This document shows, one piece after another, positions 23,343-32,533 of a stretch of 33,887 nucleotides of DNA. Each line of letters starts with the position of its first letter. Position 1 is the stretch's first letter. The position numbers were made by a program, and so were the translations under genes. The DNA comes from Candidatus Omnitrophota bacterium (GTDB taxonomy: Bacteria > Omnitrophota > Gorgyraeia > B26-G9). The stretch is from contig JAHIOQ010000014.1 of assembly GCA_018895275.1 (NCBI GenBank), forward strand, positions 1 through 33,887, read 5' to 3'. Below the pieces are notes generated by a model, which saw nothing but the letters and a program-made list of their open reading frames with translations, was not told where the DNA came from and ran no database searches.

Positions 23343-23987
23343 ATGAAAAAAAATTTCTTTTTTATTCTAATAATCTGCCTTGTATTCTGCAGTTTTGCGG
23401 TAAGCGGGTGTGCTAAACGGGTAAGAATAGCGACAATCAAAAAAGAACGTGTGGACCAGGATGCGTCAAGCGGGAATAAAGGGTTTATCTGGGGCACTAA
23501 GCCGCCGCAGGATGAGGCAGACAAACCAGCTCAGCCGCAGATGCGGAGAATTGTTCAGGTTACTTTGGCTTTGCCGCCGTATCCGGAGTGGAAAAATTTC
23601 CGTTTTAAACCTACGGAAGATAAAGAGCTGCGTGGCAATCGCGGGTATATATTCGGAGGGCCACAGGTAATTTCCACCCAGCCGCAAAAAAAGGTAGAGC
23701 CGGCCGGAGAGATTTCTTTGCCGCGGGAGGAGAGAACGCCGCGGATTCGTACGCAAAAAGCTGTGCCGCAGCCGGAGCGGAAGGAAGCGCCGCGGCTATA
23801 TGTGCCTCCGGTGCAGGAATCGTACACCATGTATGTTGTGCAAAATGGCGATACCTTGCAGAAAATTTCCGAAAAGGTGTACGGTACGGCGAAAAAGTGG
23901 AAGAAAATATATGATTATAACAGCGATGTCCTGAAAAATCCGAATAAAATTTATCCCGGCCAAAAGATAAAAATCCCTCAATTGTAG
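23343..23987 (+). CDS. LysM-domain lipoprotein
   Basis: 214 residues from ATG 23343, nine bases after AGGAGG; an earlier in-frame ATG at 23289 lacks a ribosome site and would spoil the signal peptide. MKKNFFFILIICLVFCSFAV then SGC is a lipoprotein signal peptide with a VSGC lipobox. The middle (about 25-160) is Pro/Arg/Gln-rich linker with two copies of a short motif, GNKGFIWG and GNRGYIFG. The C-terminal 50 residues are a LysM peptidoglycan-binding domain (YVVQNGDTLQKISEKVYG, then NKIYPGQKIKIP). It probably anchors the outer or inner membrane to the cell wall. There is no enzymatic domain. Confidence 0.88.
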   Translation: MKKNFFFILIICLVFCSFAVSGCAKRVRIATIKKERVDQDASSGNKGFIWGTKPPQDEADKPAQPQMRRIVQVTLALPPYPEWKNFRFKPTEDKELRGNRGYIFGGPQVISTQPQKKVEPAGEISLPREERTPRIRTQKAVPQPERKEAPRLYVPPVQESYTMYVVQNGDTLQKISEKVYGTAKKWKKIYDYNSDVLKNPNKIYPGQKIKIPQL

Positions 23988-24014
23988 TTTAGAACGTATA
24001 GTCAAAATGAGAAT

Positions 24015-25010
24015 ATGGAAAAAGTAATAAAACTTCACAATGATGAAGAAGCAAATATGCTTTTTGGCCAGCATGATGAAAACATTAAACTTGTAAAACA
24101 TGAACTTGCCATACAAATCGTTGCCCGCGGAGAAAATCTAACCTTTCAGGGAAAAGAAAAAGAAGTTGTGCTTGCCGAAAAGCTTTTTGTGGAATTACTG
24201 GGTATTATTCGCCTTGGCGGTCATATCCGCAGACAGGATACCATGTTCGCGATTAATGCGCTTAAGAAGGGCAATAAATTTGAACTGCATTCCTTATATT
24301 TTGACCGCATTGAGGTGATGTCCAAACGTCAGTTTGTGACGCCGAAGACAAGAGGCCAGAAAGTATATGTGGATACTATTCGTAAATGCGATATTACCTT
24401 CGGTATCGGACCGGCCGGTACGGGTAAAACCTATCTGGCGATGGCCATGGCAATTTCGGCCCTGAAAAACCAGCAGGTAAGCCGCATTATCCTGGCCCGG
24501 CCGGCGGTTGAGGCCGGTGAAAGCCTCGGCTATCTTCCCGGCGATGTAAAACAAAAGATAAGCCCTTATCTGCGCCCCATATACGATGCCTTGTATGATA
24601 TGATGGAGCTGGATAAGGTACAGCAGGCGCTGGAGAAGGAAATTATTGAGGTAGCGCCCTTGGCATATATGCGGGGAAGGACGCTTAATGATTCGTTTAT
24701 TATCCTGGATGAGGCGCAAAACAGTACTCCGGAGCAGATGAAGATGTTTTTGACGCGTCTGGGGTTTGATTCTAAGGCGGTGATAACCGGTGATATTACC
24801 CAGGTTGATTTACCGGTGCACAGGCTTTCCGGCCTGGTCCAGGTTCAGTCGATATTGAAGGGGATTAGCGGTATAGAATTCATTTATTTGAACGAGCAGG
24901 ATGTTGTGCGGCATGAATTGGTGCAGGATATTATTATGGCCTATGCCGCGCATGAAGCCAAAAGAAAGAAAAAAACATATGAAGCCGGAAAACGCGCTAA
25001 GCAGAATTAA
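24015..25010 (+). CDS. phoH: PhoH-family ATPase (YbeZ-like)
   Basis: 331 residues: an N-terminal KH-like RNA-binding part followed by a P-loop ATPase with Walker A GPAGTGKT (132-139), the conserved RPAVEAGESLGYLPGD and Walker B IILDEAQN. PhoH/YbeZ proteins work with the endoribonuclease YbeY in rRNA processing and ribosome quality control; ybeY follows two genes downstream, which supports this role. No strong ribosome site is visible before the ATG. Its 3' end overlaps the next gene. Confidence 0.94.
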   Translation: MEKVIKLHNDEEANMLFGQHDENIKLVKHELAIQIVARGENLTFQGKEKEVVLAEKLFVELLGIIRLGGHIRRQDTMFAINALKKGNKFELHSLYFDRIEVMSKRQFVTPKTRGQKVYVDTIRKCDITFGIGPAGTGKTYLAMAMAISALKNQQVSRIILARPAVEAGESLGYLPGDVKQKISPYLRPIYDALYDMMELDKVQQALEKEIIEVAPLAYMRGRTLNDSFIILDEAQNSTPEQMKMFLTRLGFDSKAVITGDITQVDLPVHRLSGLVQVQSILKGISGIEFIYLNEQDVVRHELVQDIIMAYAAHEAKRKKKTYEAGKRAKQN

Positions 25011-26643
25011 TGCTAAAACAAGAAGGATGATCCAGGCTACGATTTTTTTGTTTATAGTTTTACTTCTGGCGGTTAGTGTTTTTATCGGAAAGGAGTTTAT
25101 CTGGTCGAATTATACGGTGACGGAAGGGGAAATCAGCCAATACGATATATTTGCCCCGTTTGATTTTTCTTTTGTAGATATCGATGGTGAAGTGATCGAG
25201 GTAAAAAAGAATGAGCTGGTAATTCAACGCGGAGAAAAAGTAAGCAAAACGCAGGAGTTGGCGGCAAAAAAGCTGGAGATAATGCAGATGCAGCCGAAAA
25301 ATATTTATTACTTTTTCGGCATAATGCTTTTACTGATTATCCTTGCCGTGCTTATCGTTGCGTATGTTACGGTTTATGTTCCGGAAGCCGTGTTCGTCTT
25401 GAAAAACATCGTTTTGCTTTGCGTGCTGTCGCTCCTGATTGTTATCTGCACGAAGGCGATGCTCCTTTCTTTTTGGTCGGTTTACCTGATTCCTTTGGCC
25501 GGTGTTTCCATGCTTGTGGCGATTCTCATTGATCCCGGCGTAGCGCTGATGTTTACGGTTGTGCTTAGCGTGTTTATCGGCGTACTTACCGGTATTCGTT
25601 ATGACGTGATGTTTACATTGCTTGTCGGAGGATTTGTCGGCGTCTACGCGGTGCTTAATGTCCGGCACCGCCGCAATCTGACAAAGGCCGGGCTCCTGGT
25701 AAGCCTGACGAATATGGTTTCCATAGTTTCCATGGGCGTTATTAATTTTGTGCCGATTAACCATCTGGTTATCCAGAGCGGATGGGGGTTGGCTAACGGG
25801 ATTGTTTCGGCAATAGTCGTTACCGGAGTGCTGCCGATATTTGAGATGCTTTTCGGCATTAGCACGAATATTACCCTTTTGGAATTATCGGATTTGAATC
25901 AGCCTGTGCTCAAGGAAATGGTATTAAAGGCGCCGGGTACTTACCATCATAGCCTCCTTGTCGGTAATCTTGCCGAATCCGCGGCCGAGGCGGTCGGCGC
26001 GAACAGCCTCTTGGCGCGGGTCGGCGCGTATTTTCACGATATCGGCAAATTAAGGATGGCGCCTTATTTCAGCGAAAATCAACAGCAGACGGAAAACAAA
26101 CACGACAATCTCAGCCCGACGATCAGCAGCCTGGTGATCATCAATCATATAAAAGAAGGCGCCGACCTGGCAAAGAAATACCGGCTGGGAAAGGCAATAC
26201 AGGATATCATCATTCAGCATCACGGCGACGATGTGGTGCATTATTTCTATCACCGCGCGCTTGAACGGCATAGCCCGGAAGACGGCAAAGTCGAGGCAGA
26301 GGATTTCCGTTATCCGGGGCCGAAGCCGCAGTCTAAAGAAGCGGCGATTGTCATGCTTGCCGATTCCGTAGAGGCTGCTTCGCGTGCCATGCAGCAGCCG
26401 ACACCGGCAAAGATTCAGGACATTGTGAACCGCATAATAAACAATAAATTTATCGATGGGCAATTGAATGAATGCGACCTGACGCTGAAGGATTTACATG
26501 TTATTTCCGAGGTGTTCGCGCACATTTTAAACGGTATTTTCCATACGCGGGTGGAATACCCCGATGCCAAACAGAGCAACAATGAACAAAATAAAAATAA
26601 AGAATCTTCAGAAAAAAGTAAAAATAAACCGGCAAAAACTTAA
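24979..26643 (+). CDS. Membrane HD-domain phosphohydrolase (PgpH/YqfF type), shortened
   Basis: 554 residues from ATG 24979, inside the 3' end of phoH; ATG 24952 is an alternative. One N-terminal membrane segment (about 20-38) leads to a short outside region, then about six hydrophobic segments (112-290), then a cytoplasmic HD domain with YHHSLLVGN, YFHDIGK (H353, D354) and IIQHHGDD. The layout is that of 7TM-HD proteins such as PgpH, which hydrolyses cyclic di-AMP. The extracytoplasmic 7TMR-HDED sensor, normally about 200-250 residues, is reduced to about 70. Both ends survive (VTEGEISQYDIFAPFDF and VIQRGEKVSKTQEL), but the middle is missing. Its position between phoH and ybeY is conserved widely. 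Confidence 0.88.
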   Translation: MKPENALSRINAKTRRMIQATIFLFIVLLLAVSVFIGKEFIWSNYTVTEGEISQYDIFAPFDFSFVDIDGEVIEVKKNELVIQRGEKVSKTQELAAKKLEIMQMQPKNIYYFFGIMLLLIILAVLIVAYVTVYVPEAVFVLKNIVLLCVLSLLIVICTKAMLLSFWSVYLIPLAGVSMLVAILIDPGVALMFTVVLSVFIGVLTGIRYDVMFTLLVGGFVGVYAVLNVRHRRNLTKAGLLVSLTNMVSIVSMGVINFVPINHLVIQSGWGLANGIVSAIVVTGVLPIFEMLFGISTNITLLELSDLNQPVLKEMVLKAPGTYHHSLLVGNLAESAAEAVGANSLLARVGAYFHDIGKLRMAPYFSENQQQTENKHDNLSPTISSLVIINHIKEGADLAKKYRLGKAIQDIIIQHHGDDVVHYFYHRALERHSPEDGKVEAEDFRYPGPKPQSKEAAIVMLADSVEAASRAMQQPTPAKIQDIVNRIINNKFIDGQLNECDLTLKDLHVISEVFAHILNGIFHTRVEYPDAKQSNNEQNKNKESSEKSKNKPAKT

Positions 26644-27016
26644 GGCATTGGCGCTTAAGGTGCTTAAGCACCGGGATGTTGACGGTGTTGAGGTAAGTAT
26701 TCTTCTCGTTGACGACGTGTTAATCACGCAACTTAATGAAAAATATTTGCGCAGGCCTTATCCTACCGATGTGCTGGCCTTCCGCATGGCGGACGGAGAG
26801 TTTTCCCGGCTTCATCCGGAGCTTCTCGGGGACGTGATTATTTCTCTGGAGACGGCGCGCAGCCGCGCGCGGGAAATGAAGCGGACATCCATTGCCGAGG
26901 CGCAGCTTTACCTGGTGCACGGAATTTTGCATTTACTGGGATATTCAGATAAAACCCAAAAGGGGTTTTTATCGATGCAGAAAATAGAGAAGGAGATTTT
27001 AGGCGGCGATGCATAG
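26582..27016 (+). CDS. ybeY: Endoribonuclease YbeY
   Basis: 144 residues from ATG 26582, which overlaps the preceding gene; ATG 26564 is a less likely start. YbeY is a zinc-dependent RNase for 16S rRNA 3'-end maturation and ribosome quality control. The conserved PTDVLAF and the metal motif HGILHLLGYSD are present. The usual motif is HGxLHLxGYDH. Here the first two His are kept (H113, H117) but the third ligand position is Asp (D123). The length is normal for the family. It lies next to a PhoH protein, its known functional partner, and overlaps the dgkA-PAP2 gene by eight bases. Confidence 0.92.
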   Translation: MNKIKIKNLQKKVKINRQKLKALALKVLKHRDVDGVEVSILLVDDVLITQLNEKYLRRPYPTDVLAFRMADGEFSRLHPELLGDVIISLETARSRAREMKRTSIAEAQLYLVHGILHLLGYSDKTQKGFLSMQKIEKEILGGDA

Positions 27017-27713
27017 ACGGCGGTTGTTTGAAAGCTTTAATTACGCGATCGAAGGATTTTTATACGTATTGAAAACGCAGCGCAATATGCGGCTGCATTT
27101 TCTTTTGGGGACGATTGCCTTGCTTCTGGCTTTGTATTTTAATTTTTCCAAGCTGGAAATGACCTTACTGCTGGTGACGATTTCTTTCGTGTTTATGGCG
27201 GAGATGTTCAATACCGCGGTTGAATTCGTTATCGACCTGATCACGAACGAGTTTCATCCGCTGGCAAGAATTATTAAGGATATTTCCGCCGGCGCGGTAT
27301 TCGTGGCGGCGATTAATGCCGCGTTTGTCGGCTACCTGCTGTTTTTGACTAATCTGCCGCTGAACAGCGTGCAGACAGGCATTGATTATATCAGGGGAAA
27401 GCCGCTGCACATAAGCTTTATTTGCCTGCTGATTGTTTTCGCCACGGTTATTTTTTCTAAAGCGAAATCCGGCAGAGGCAAGCCGTTGCGCGGCGGGATG
27501 CCCTCCGGGCATTCGGCGATTTCTTTTACGATTTGGACGATTACCTTGTTTATTTCTCCCAGCAACGTGCTGATCGGGCTGGTATTTGTTTTGGCCTTAT
27601 TGGTGGCGCAAAGCAGGATCCGCCCGGGGTATCATTCTTTTAAGGAGGTTATTGTCGGCGCTTTGCTGGGCATTGCTTTAACCAGTTTGATTTTTTCTCT
27701 GTTACGGTTATGA
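27009..27713 (+). CDS. DgkA-type lipid kinase fused to a PAP2 phosphatase
   Basis: 234 residues in two domains. Residues 1-120 are a DgkA/undecaprenol kinase, a three-helix membrane domain with the EMFNTAVEFVIDL motif (E65, N68, E72). Residues 125-234 are a PAP2 lipid phosphatase with KPLRGGMPSGHSA (PSGH at 165-168) and SRIRPGYHSFKE, in which the catalytic His is present and the last acidic residue is Glu. The two would act in opposite directions on an isoprenoid or diacylglycerol lipid, most likely undecaprenol and its phosphates in cell-wall carrier recycling. The ribosome site and start lie inside the end of ybeY. DgkA next to ybeY is a common arrangement. Confidence 0.88.
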   Translation: MHRRRLFESFNYAIEGFLYVLKTQRNMRLHFLLGTIALLLALYFNFSKLEMTLLLVTISFVFMAEMFNTAVEFVIDLITNEFHPLARIIKDISAGAVFVAAINAAFVGYLLFLTNLPLNSVQTGIDYIRGKPLHISFICLLIVFATVIFSKAKSGRGKPLRGGMPSGHSAISFTIWTITLFISPSNVLIGLVFVLALLVAQSRIRPGYHSFKEVIVGALLGIALTSLIFSLLRL

Positions 27714-27714
27714 T

Positions 27715-28473
27715 ATGGCTATTCATAAGACGGAAGCGATTGTTTTAAAAAGAAGAGATTACCGGGAGACGAGTTATTTGCTGAGCCTGTTTACCGCTGA
27801 TTTCGGCAAAATATATGCGCAGGCAAAAGGAGCGCGCAGAAAAGCAGGAAAATTCGGTTCAAACTTTCTGCCGATCACCAATAATAAGATTGTTTTTTAC
27901 GAAAATCACTCCGGCGGCCTGCATATCATCAGCCAGGCGGATATTATCGACCATTTCTGTAATATCGACAAGCAGATAGAACGTTTTACCTGCGCGGCTT
28001 ATTTTCTGGAACTGGTGAACGCGGCCATGCCTTTGGCGGAGAAAAATGCCGAGGTGTTCAGCCTGGTTATGAAGTTCTTGCAATTTTTAGATAAAGAGGA
28101 TAGAATAAACAACATTGCGCAAATCTTTGAGGTTAAATTTTTAAACTTTTCCGGGTTTAAGCCGCGTGTTGACTGCTGCGTAAGCTGCGGCGGGCATATA
28201 ATCGCGCAAAGTAAATTCAGTTTTGTCCTGGGCGGGCTTTTATGTGCGCAGTGCTACGCTGCGGACCGCGGCGCCTGCGCGGTGATGCAGGGCACAATAG
28301 CAACGCTGAATTATATAGAAAAAACGGATCTGGAAAAGATCGTTAACTTCCGCATCGGCGGTACGATCCGCATGGAATTAAAACAGCTCTTGCGCAATTT
28401 TATTGATTTTCATTTAGGCCAGCAGTTTAAATCGATTCAGTTTTCAAAAAAAATGAAGGTAGCCTATGTCTGA
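27715..28473 (+). CDS. recO: DNA repair protein RecO
   Basis: 252 residues: an N-terminal OB fold (KTEAIVLKRRDYRETSYLLS then LFTADFGKIYAQAKGARR), a helical domain, and a zinc finger with C155-x2-C158 and C177-x2-C180. RecO anneals single strands and loads RecA on SSB-coated DNA together with RecR. The start is one base after the preceding stop, and its end overlaps glyQS by eight bases. Confidence 0.93.
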   Translation: MAIHKTEAIVLKRRDYRETSYLLSLFTADFGKIYAQAKGARRKAGKFGSNFLPITNNKIVFYENHSGGLHIISQADIIDHFCNIDKQIERFTCAAYFLELVNAAMPLAEKNAEVFSLVMKFLQFLDKEDRINNIAQIFEVKFLNFSGFKPRVDCCVSCGGHIIAQSKFSFVLGGLLCAQCYAADRGACAVMQGTIATLNYIEKTDLEKIVNFRIGGTIRMELKQLLRNFIDFHLGQQFKSIQFSKKMKVAYV

Positions 28474-29791
28474 AACAACGATGGAAAAGATAGTTTCTTT
28501 GTGTAAGCGGCGCGGTTTTATATTTCCCAGTTCGGAGATTTACGGCGGACTGGCAAGCACCTGGGATTACGGCCCGCTTGGCGCGGAGCTGAAGCGTAAC
28601 CTGAAAGAGTCGTGGTGGAAGTCCGTGGTGCATCAGCGCGAAGACATGGAAGGCCTTGACGCGGCGATATTGATGCATCCGCATACCTGGAAGGCATCCG
28701 GACATCTCGAGGGGTTCACCGATGCGCTAGTGGATTGCAAGAACTGCAAAAAACGTTTTCGCGCCGACCATCTTCCCGGTGAAGGCAGTAAAAAGAAATG
28801 CCCGGAATGCAAGTCGGTTATCGACCTGGATGAAACGCCGCCGCGGCTTTTCAACTTGATGCTTAAGACCTATCTGGGGCCGGTGGAAGACGAAAGCGCC
28901 GTTACCTATATGCGGCCGGAGACGGCCCAGGGCATATTCGTTAATTTTGTCAATGTGCTTAATTCGCGGCACCGCAAGCTTCCTTTCGGCATTGCCCAGA
29001 TCGGCAAGAGCTTTCGCAACGAAATTACTCCGGGAAATTTTACGTTTCGCACTCGTGAATTCGAGCAGATGGAAATCGAATATTTCGTAAAGCCGGAAGA
29101 TGCCGCGTCGTGGTATGAAAGGTGGGTGCAGGAACGTTTCCAGTGGTACGAGTCTTTAGGGATTAATAAGGAAAAGTTGCGCCTGCGGCCGCATGGAAGC
29201 GATGAGCTTGCGCATTATGCCAAGGCGTGCACGGATATCGAGTATCTGTTTCCGTTCGGCTGGTCGGAACTGGAAGGGATAGCCAACCGCGGAGACTTTG
29301 ATTTAAAACAGCATGCTCAAGTAAGCGGTAAAGATTTAACTTATTTTGACCAGGCACAGAACCGGCGGTACCTGCCGTACGTAATCGAGCCATCGGGAGG
29401 AGTGGACCGCGCGGCGCTCGCGTTTTTGGTTGACGCATATCGGGAAGAGGAGGTGAACGAAGCAACGAGGGTGGTTCTTGGATTGAATAAGGAACTCGCG
29501 CCGTTTAAAGTAGCGGTGCTGCCTTTGTTGAAGAAAAAACCGGAGATAGTGGAAATAGCGAAAAAAATTTGCAGTGGTTTACAAAAGAAATTTGTGGTAA
29601 AATACGACGACACGGCAGCAATAGGAAAGCTGTACCGGCGTCAGGATGAAATCGGTACACTCTATTGTGTTACCGTAGACGTTCAGTCGTTGGAAGATAA
29701 TAAAGTAACTGTAAGAGACCGTGATACAATGCAGCAGGAAAGAATAGAGATTAATCTATTGGAAAAATATTTAACCGACAAATTGGTTTAA
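28466..29791 (+). CDS. glyQS: Glycyl-tRNA synthetase, dimeric (alpha2) type
   Basis: 441 residues, a single-chain class II GlyRS of the eukaryote/archaea/Gram-positive kind, unlike the two-subunit GlyQ-GlyS of most Gram-negatives. It opens with CKRRGFIFPSSEIYGG. Zinc-type Cys pairs are C91/C94 and C112/C115. Motif 2 is GIAQIGKSFRNEITP with FRTREFEQMEIEYF, and motif 3 is SGGVDRAALAFL. The C-terminal 95 residues form the anticodon-binding domain (FKVAVLPLLKK). The length is slightly shorter than usual (about 460). It is coupled to recO by overlap. Confidence 0.95.
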   Translation: MSETTMEKIVSLCKRRGFIFPSSEIYGGLASTWDYGPLGAELKRNLKESWWKSVVHQREDMEGLDAAILMHPHTWKASGHLEGFTDALVDCKNCKKRFRADHLPGEGSKKKCPECKSVIDLDETPPRLFNLMLKTYLGPVEDESAVTYMRPETAQGIFVNFVNVLNSRHRKLPFGIAQIGKSFRNEITPGNFTFRTREFEQMEIEYFVKPEDAASWYERWVQERFQWYESLGINKEKLRLRPHGSDELAHYAKACTDIEYLFPFGWSELEGIANRGDFDLKQHAQVSGKDLTYFDQAQNRRYLPYVIEPSGGVDRAALAFLVDAYREEEVNEATRVVLGLNKELAPFKVAVLPLLKKKPEIVEIAKKICSGLQKKFVVKYDDTAAIGKLYRRQDEIGTLYCVTVDVQSLEDNKVTVRDRDTMQQERIEINLLEKYLTDKLV

Positions 29792-29833
29792 TCTTGAAAT
29801 CAGGCAGAGGAATGAAAGGGGGATTTTAACGCA

Positions 29834-32515
29834 ATGGCAAAGAAATATGTGTACTTCTTCGGAAAAGGAAAATCAGAAGGTAATACGAAAATGAAAGAGC
29901 TTCTCGGCGGCAAGGGCGCGAATCTTGCGGAAATGGCGCGTATCGGCGTGCCGGTACCTCCGGGATTTACGATCTCCACCGAGGTGTGTGATTATTACAA
30001 TAAACATAATAAAAAATATCCTGCGGAGCTGCAGAAACAGATTGATGAAAATATCGCTAAACTGGAAAAAGTCATGGGCGCGAAACTCGGCGATCCGAAA
30101 AATCCTTTACTCGTATCCGTGCGCAGCGGCGCGGCGGCTTCCATGCCGGGGATGATGGATACGGTACTTAACCTCGGGCTTAATGAAGAAGCGGTTATCG
30201 GATTCGCGAAAAAGACGAATAACGAACGCCTGGCATGGGATGCCTACCGGCGCTTTATCGATATGTTCAGCGATGTGGTTATGGGAGTTCCCCACGAGCA
30301 TTTTGAAGAAAAGATGACGGAAGTCAAAAATAAGTACAACGCGAAGCTGGATACGGACCTGACCGCGGAACAGCTTAAAGAATTGGTTGCGGAATACAAA
30401 AAGGTTTTCCAGAAACACATGAAAAAGCCGTTTCCGTCAAAGGCAAAAGACCAGCTTATGGCCGCGATTAACGCCGTATTCGGTTCCTGGAATATTCCCC
30501 GTGCCGTAACCTACAGAAGAATCAACCGGATTACCGGTTTGCTGGGCACGGCGGTTAACGTCCAGGCAATGGTATTTGGAAATATGGGTAATACCTCCGG
30601 TACGGGAGTTGCGTTTACGCGTAACCCTTCTACGGGTGAAGAAGAGTTCTACGGCGAATTTTTGATTAACGCGCAGGGCGAGGACGTTGTCGCCGGAATC
30701 CGGACCCCGGAGCCGATCAGCGATCTGAAAAAAGAATGGCCGCATATTTATAAGGAACTTGATGATATCCGCTATAAACTCGAAAAACATTACAAGGACA
30801 TGCAGGATATTGAGTTTACCATCCAGGAAGGCAAGCTTTTCATGCTGCAGACTCGTACTGGTAAACGTACCGGGCTTGCCGCGGTAAGAATTGCCGTGGA
30901 CATGGTAAAAGAAGAAATGATTACTCCTGAGCAGGCACTTTTACGTATTGAAGGCGACCAGCTCAATCAGCTGTTATTCCCGATTTTTGACACTAATGCG
31001 AAATTAGAGTCGAAACAGGTGGCAAAAGGATTGCCTGCCGGTCCGGGAGCTGCTTCCGGACAGGTTGTGTTTACGGCAAAGGACGCGGAGGAATGGAAGA
31101 AAACGGGCAAGAAGGTTATCCTTGTGCGCCATGAAACCTCTCCGGAAGACGTTGCCGGGATGGATGCTGCAGTGGGTATTTTAACCTCTACGGGTGGGAT
31201 GACGTCACACGCGGCGGTTGTGGCCAGGGGCTGGGGCAAATGCTGTATTGCCGGCTGCAGTGCGCTTAATATTAACTACGAAAAGAAGCAGATTACCGCA
31301 GGTGATATCGTGATCAAAGAAGGGGACTGGATTTCTTTGGACGGTTCGACGGGAGAGGTAATGCTCGGCGACATAAAATCAACCTCAAGCCCGGTGATCG
31401 CCGGAGTAGTTGAGAATAACGCACAGGCGAAAAAGCACCCGATTTATAAAGAATTCATGACGATTATGAAGTGGGCGGATAAATACCGTACGCTTAAGGT
31501 GCGTACCAACGCGGATACGCCTAAAGATGCTTTAGCCGCACGCCGTTTGGGTGCCGAGGGTATCGGCCTCTGCCGTACGGAACATATGTTTTTTGAAGGC
31601 GAGAGAATCTGGGCGATTCGTGAGTTCATTCTTGCGCAGGATAAAGAGGCGAGAGAACAGGCGCTTAAAAAGCTGCTGCCTTATCAGCGCAAGGATTTTG
31701 AAGGCATATTCAAGGAGATGGACGGATTTGCGGTGACGATTCGCCTGCTCGATCCGCCTTTACACGAATTCCTGCCGAATGATGAAGCCGGACAGGCGGA
31801 AATGGCAAAGCGTATGAACGTTTCCGGGGAAAAGGTAAAAGAACTTGTCCGGGCGCAGCATGAATTAAACCCGATGCTTGGGCACCGCGGTTGCCGTCTG
31901 TCGATTACCTATCCGGAGTTGTGTGTTATGCAAACCACGGCGATTATCGAAGCGGCATGCAATATGGTGGCCAAGGGCATTAAGGTTATGCCGGAAATCA
32001 TGATTCCGCTTATCGGTTCCAAAAATGAGTTTGATTTCTTAGAACTGATTGTGCGAGAAACTGCCGACGCGATTATTAAAAAGGCAAAGAAAAAGGTTAA
32101 ATACATGGTCGGAACTATGATTGAAATTCCGCGCGCGGCGCTTACCGCGGATGAAATCGCGCAGAAGGCGGAGTTCTTTTCTTTCGGTACGAATGATTTG
32201 ACCCAGATGACGTTCGGCTTTAGCCGCGACGACGCGGGTGTTTTTCTCCCCGGATATATCGAAAAGAAGGTTCTTTCCGATGACCCGTTCCAGACGATTG
32301 ACCAGAAAGGCGTGGGCGCACTGGTGAACACGGCCGTGAAGCTTGGCCGTCAGACGAGAAAAGAACTTAAATGCGGCATCTGCGGCGAACACGGCGGCGA
32401 TCCGCGTTCCGTGAAGTTCTGCAATAAGGCCGGATTGAATTACGTGAGCTGTTCTCCGTTCAGAGTACCGATAGCCAGACTTGCCGCAGCGCAGGCGGTT
32501 TTGGAAAAAAAATAA
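29834..32515 (+). CDS. ppdK: Pyruvate, phosphate dikinase
   Basis: 893 residues interconverting pyruvate + ATP + phosphate with PEP + AMP + PPi. The N-terminal nucleotide-binding domain starts [20 protein letters not shown] then KGANLAEM. The phosphohistidine swivel domain has [13 protein letters not shown] with H459. The C-terminal PEP/pyruvate barrel carries [26 protein letters not shown] and [11 protein letters not shown] (C850). The protein is full length. Such enzymes are typical of anaerobes using PPi-linked glycolysis or gluconeogenesis. AAGGGGG lies before the ATG; the gap to glyQS is 42 bp with no clear terminator. Confidence 0.97.
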   Translation: MAKKYVYFFGKGKSEGNTKMKELLGGKGANLAEMARIGVPVPPGFTISTEVCDYYNKHNKKYPAELQKQIDENIAKLEKVMGAKLGDPKNPLLVSVRSGAAASMPGMMDTVLNLGLNEEAVIGFAKKTNNERLAWDAYRRFIDMFSDVVMGVPHEHFEEKMTEVKNKYNAKLDTDLTAEQLKELVAEYKKVFQKHMKKPFPSKAKDQLMAAINAVFGSWNIPRAVTYRRINRITGLLGTAVNVQAMVFGNMGNTSGTGVAFTRNPSTGEEEFYGEFLINAQGEDVVAGIRTPEPISDLKKEWPHIYKELDDIRYKLEKHYKDMQDIEFTIQEGKLFMLQTRTGKRTGLAAVRIAVDMVKEEMITPEQALLRIEGDQLNQLLFPIFDTNAKLESKQVAKGLPAGPGAASGQVVFTAKDAEEWKKTGKKVILVRHETSPEDVAGMDAAVGILTSTGGMTSHAAVVARGWGKCCIAGCSALNINYEKKQITAGDIVIKEGDWISLDGSTGEVMLGDIKSTSSPVIAGVVENNAQAKKHPIYKEFMTIMKWADKYRTLKVRTNADTPKDALAARRLGAEGIGLCRTEHMFFEGERIWAIREFILAQDKEAREQALKKLLPYQRKDFEGIFKEMDGFAVTIRLLDPPLHEFLPNDEAGQAEMAKRMNVSGEKVKELVRAQHELNPMLGHRGCRLSITYPELCVMQTTAIIEAACNMVAKGIKVMPEIMIPLIGSKNEFDFLELIVRETADAIIKKAKKKVKYMVGTMIEIPRAALTADEIAQKAEFFSFGTNDLTQMTFGFSRDDAGVFLPGYIEKKVLSDDPFQTIDQKGVGALVNTAVKLGRQTRKELKCGICGEHGGDPRSVKFCNKAGLNYVSCSPFRVPIARLAAAQAVLEKK

Positions 32516-32533
32516 AAAAGGGAATCTTGTGTT

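Noticed and set aside
24901-24978. Longer N terminus for the HD-domain membrane protein
   Set aside because: It would overlap phoH by more than 100 bases and add a Cys/Trp-rich stretch unlike the family; ATG 24979 gives a normal positive N terminus before the first membrane segment.
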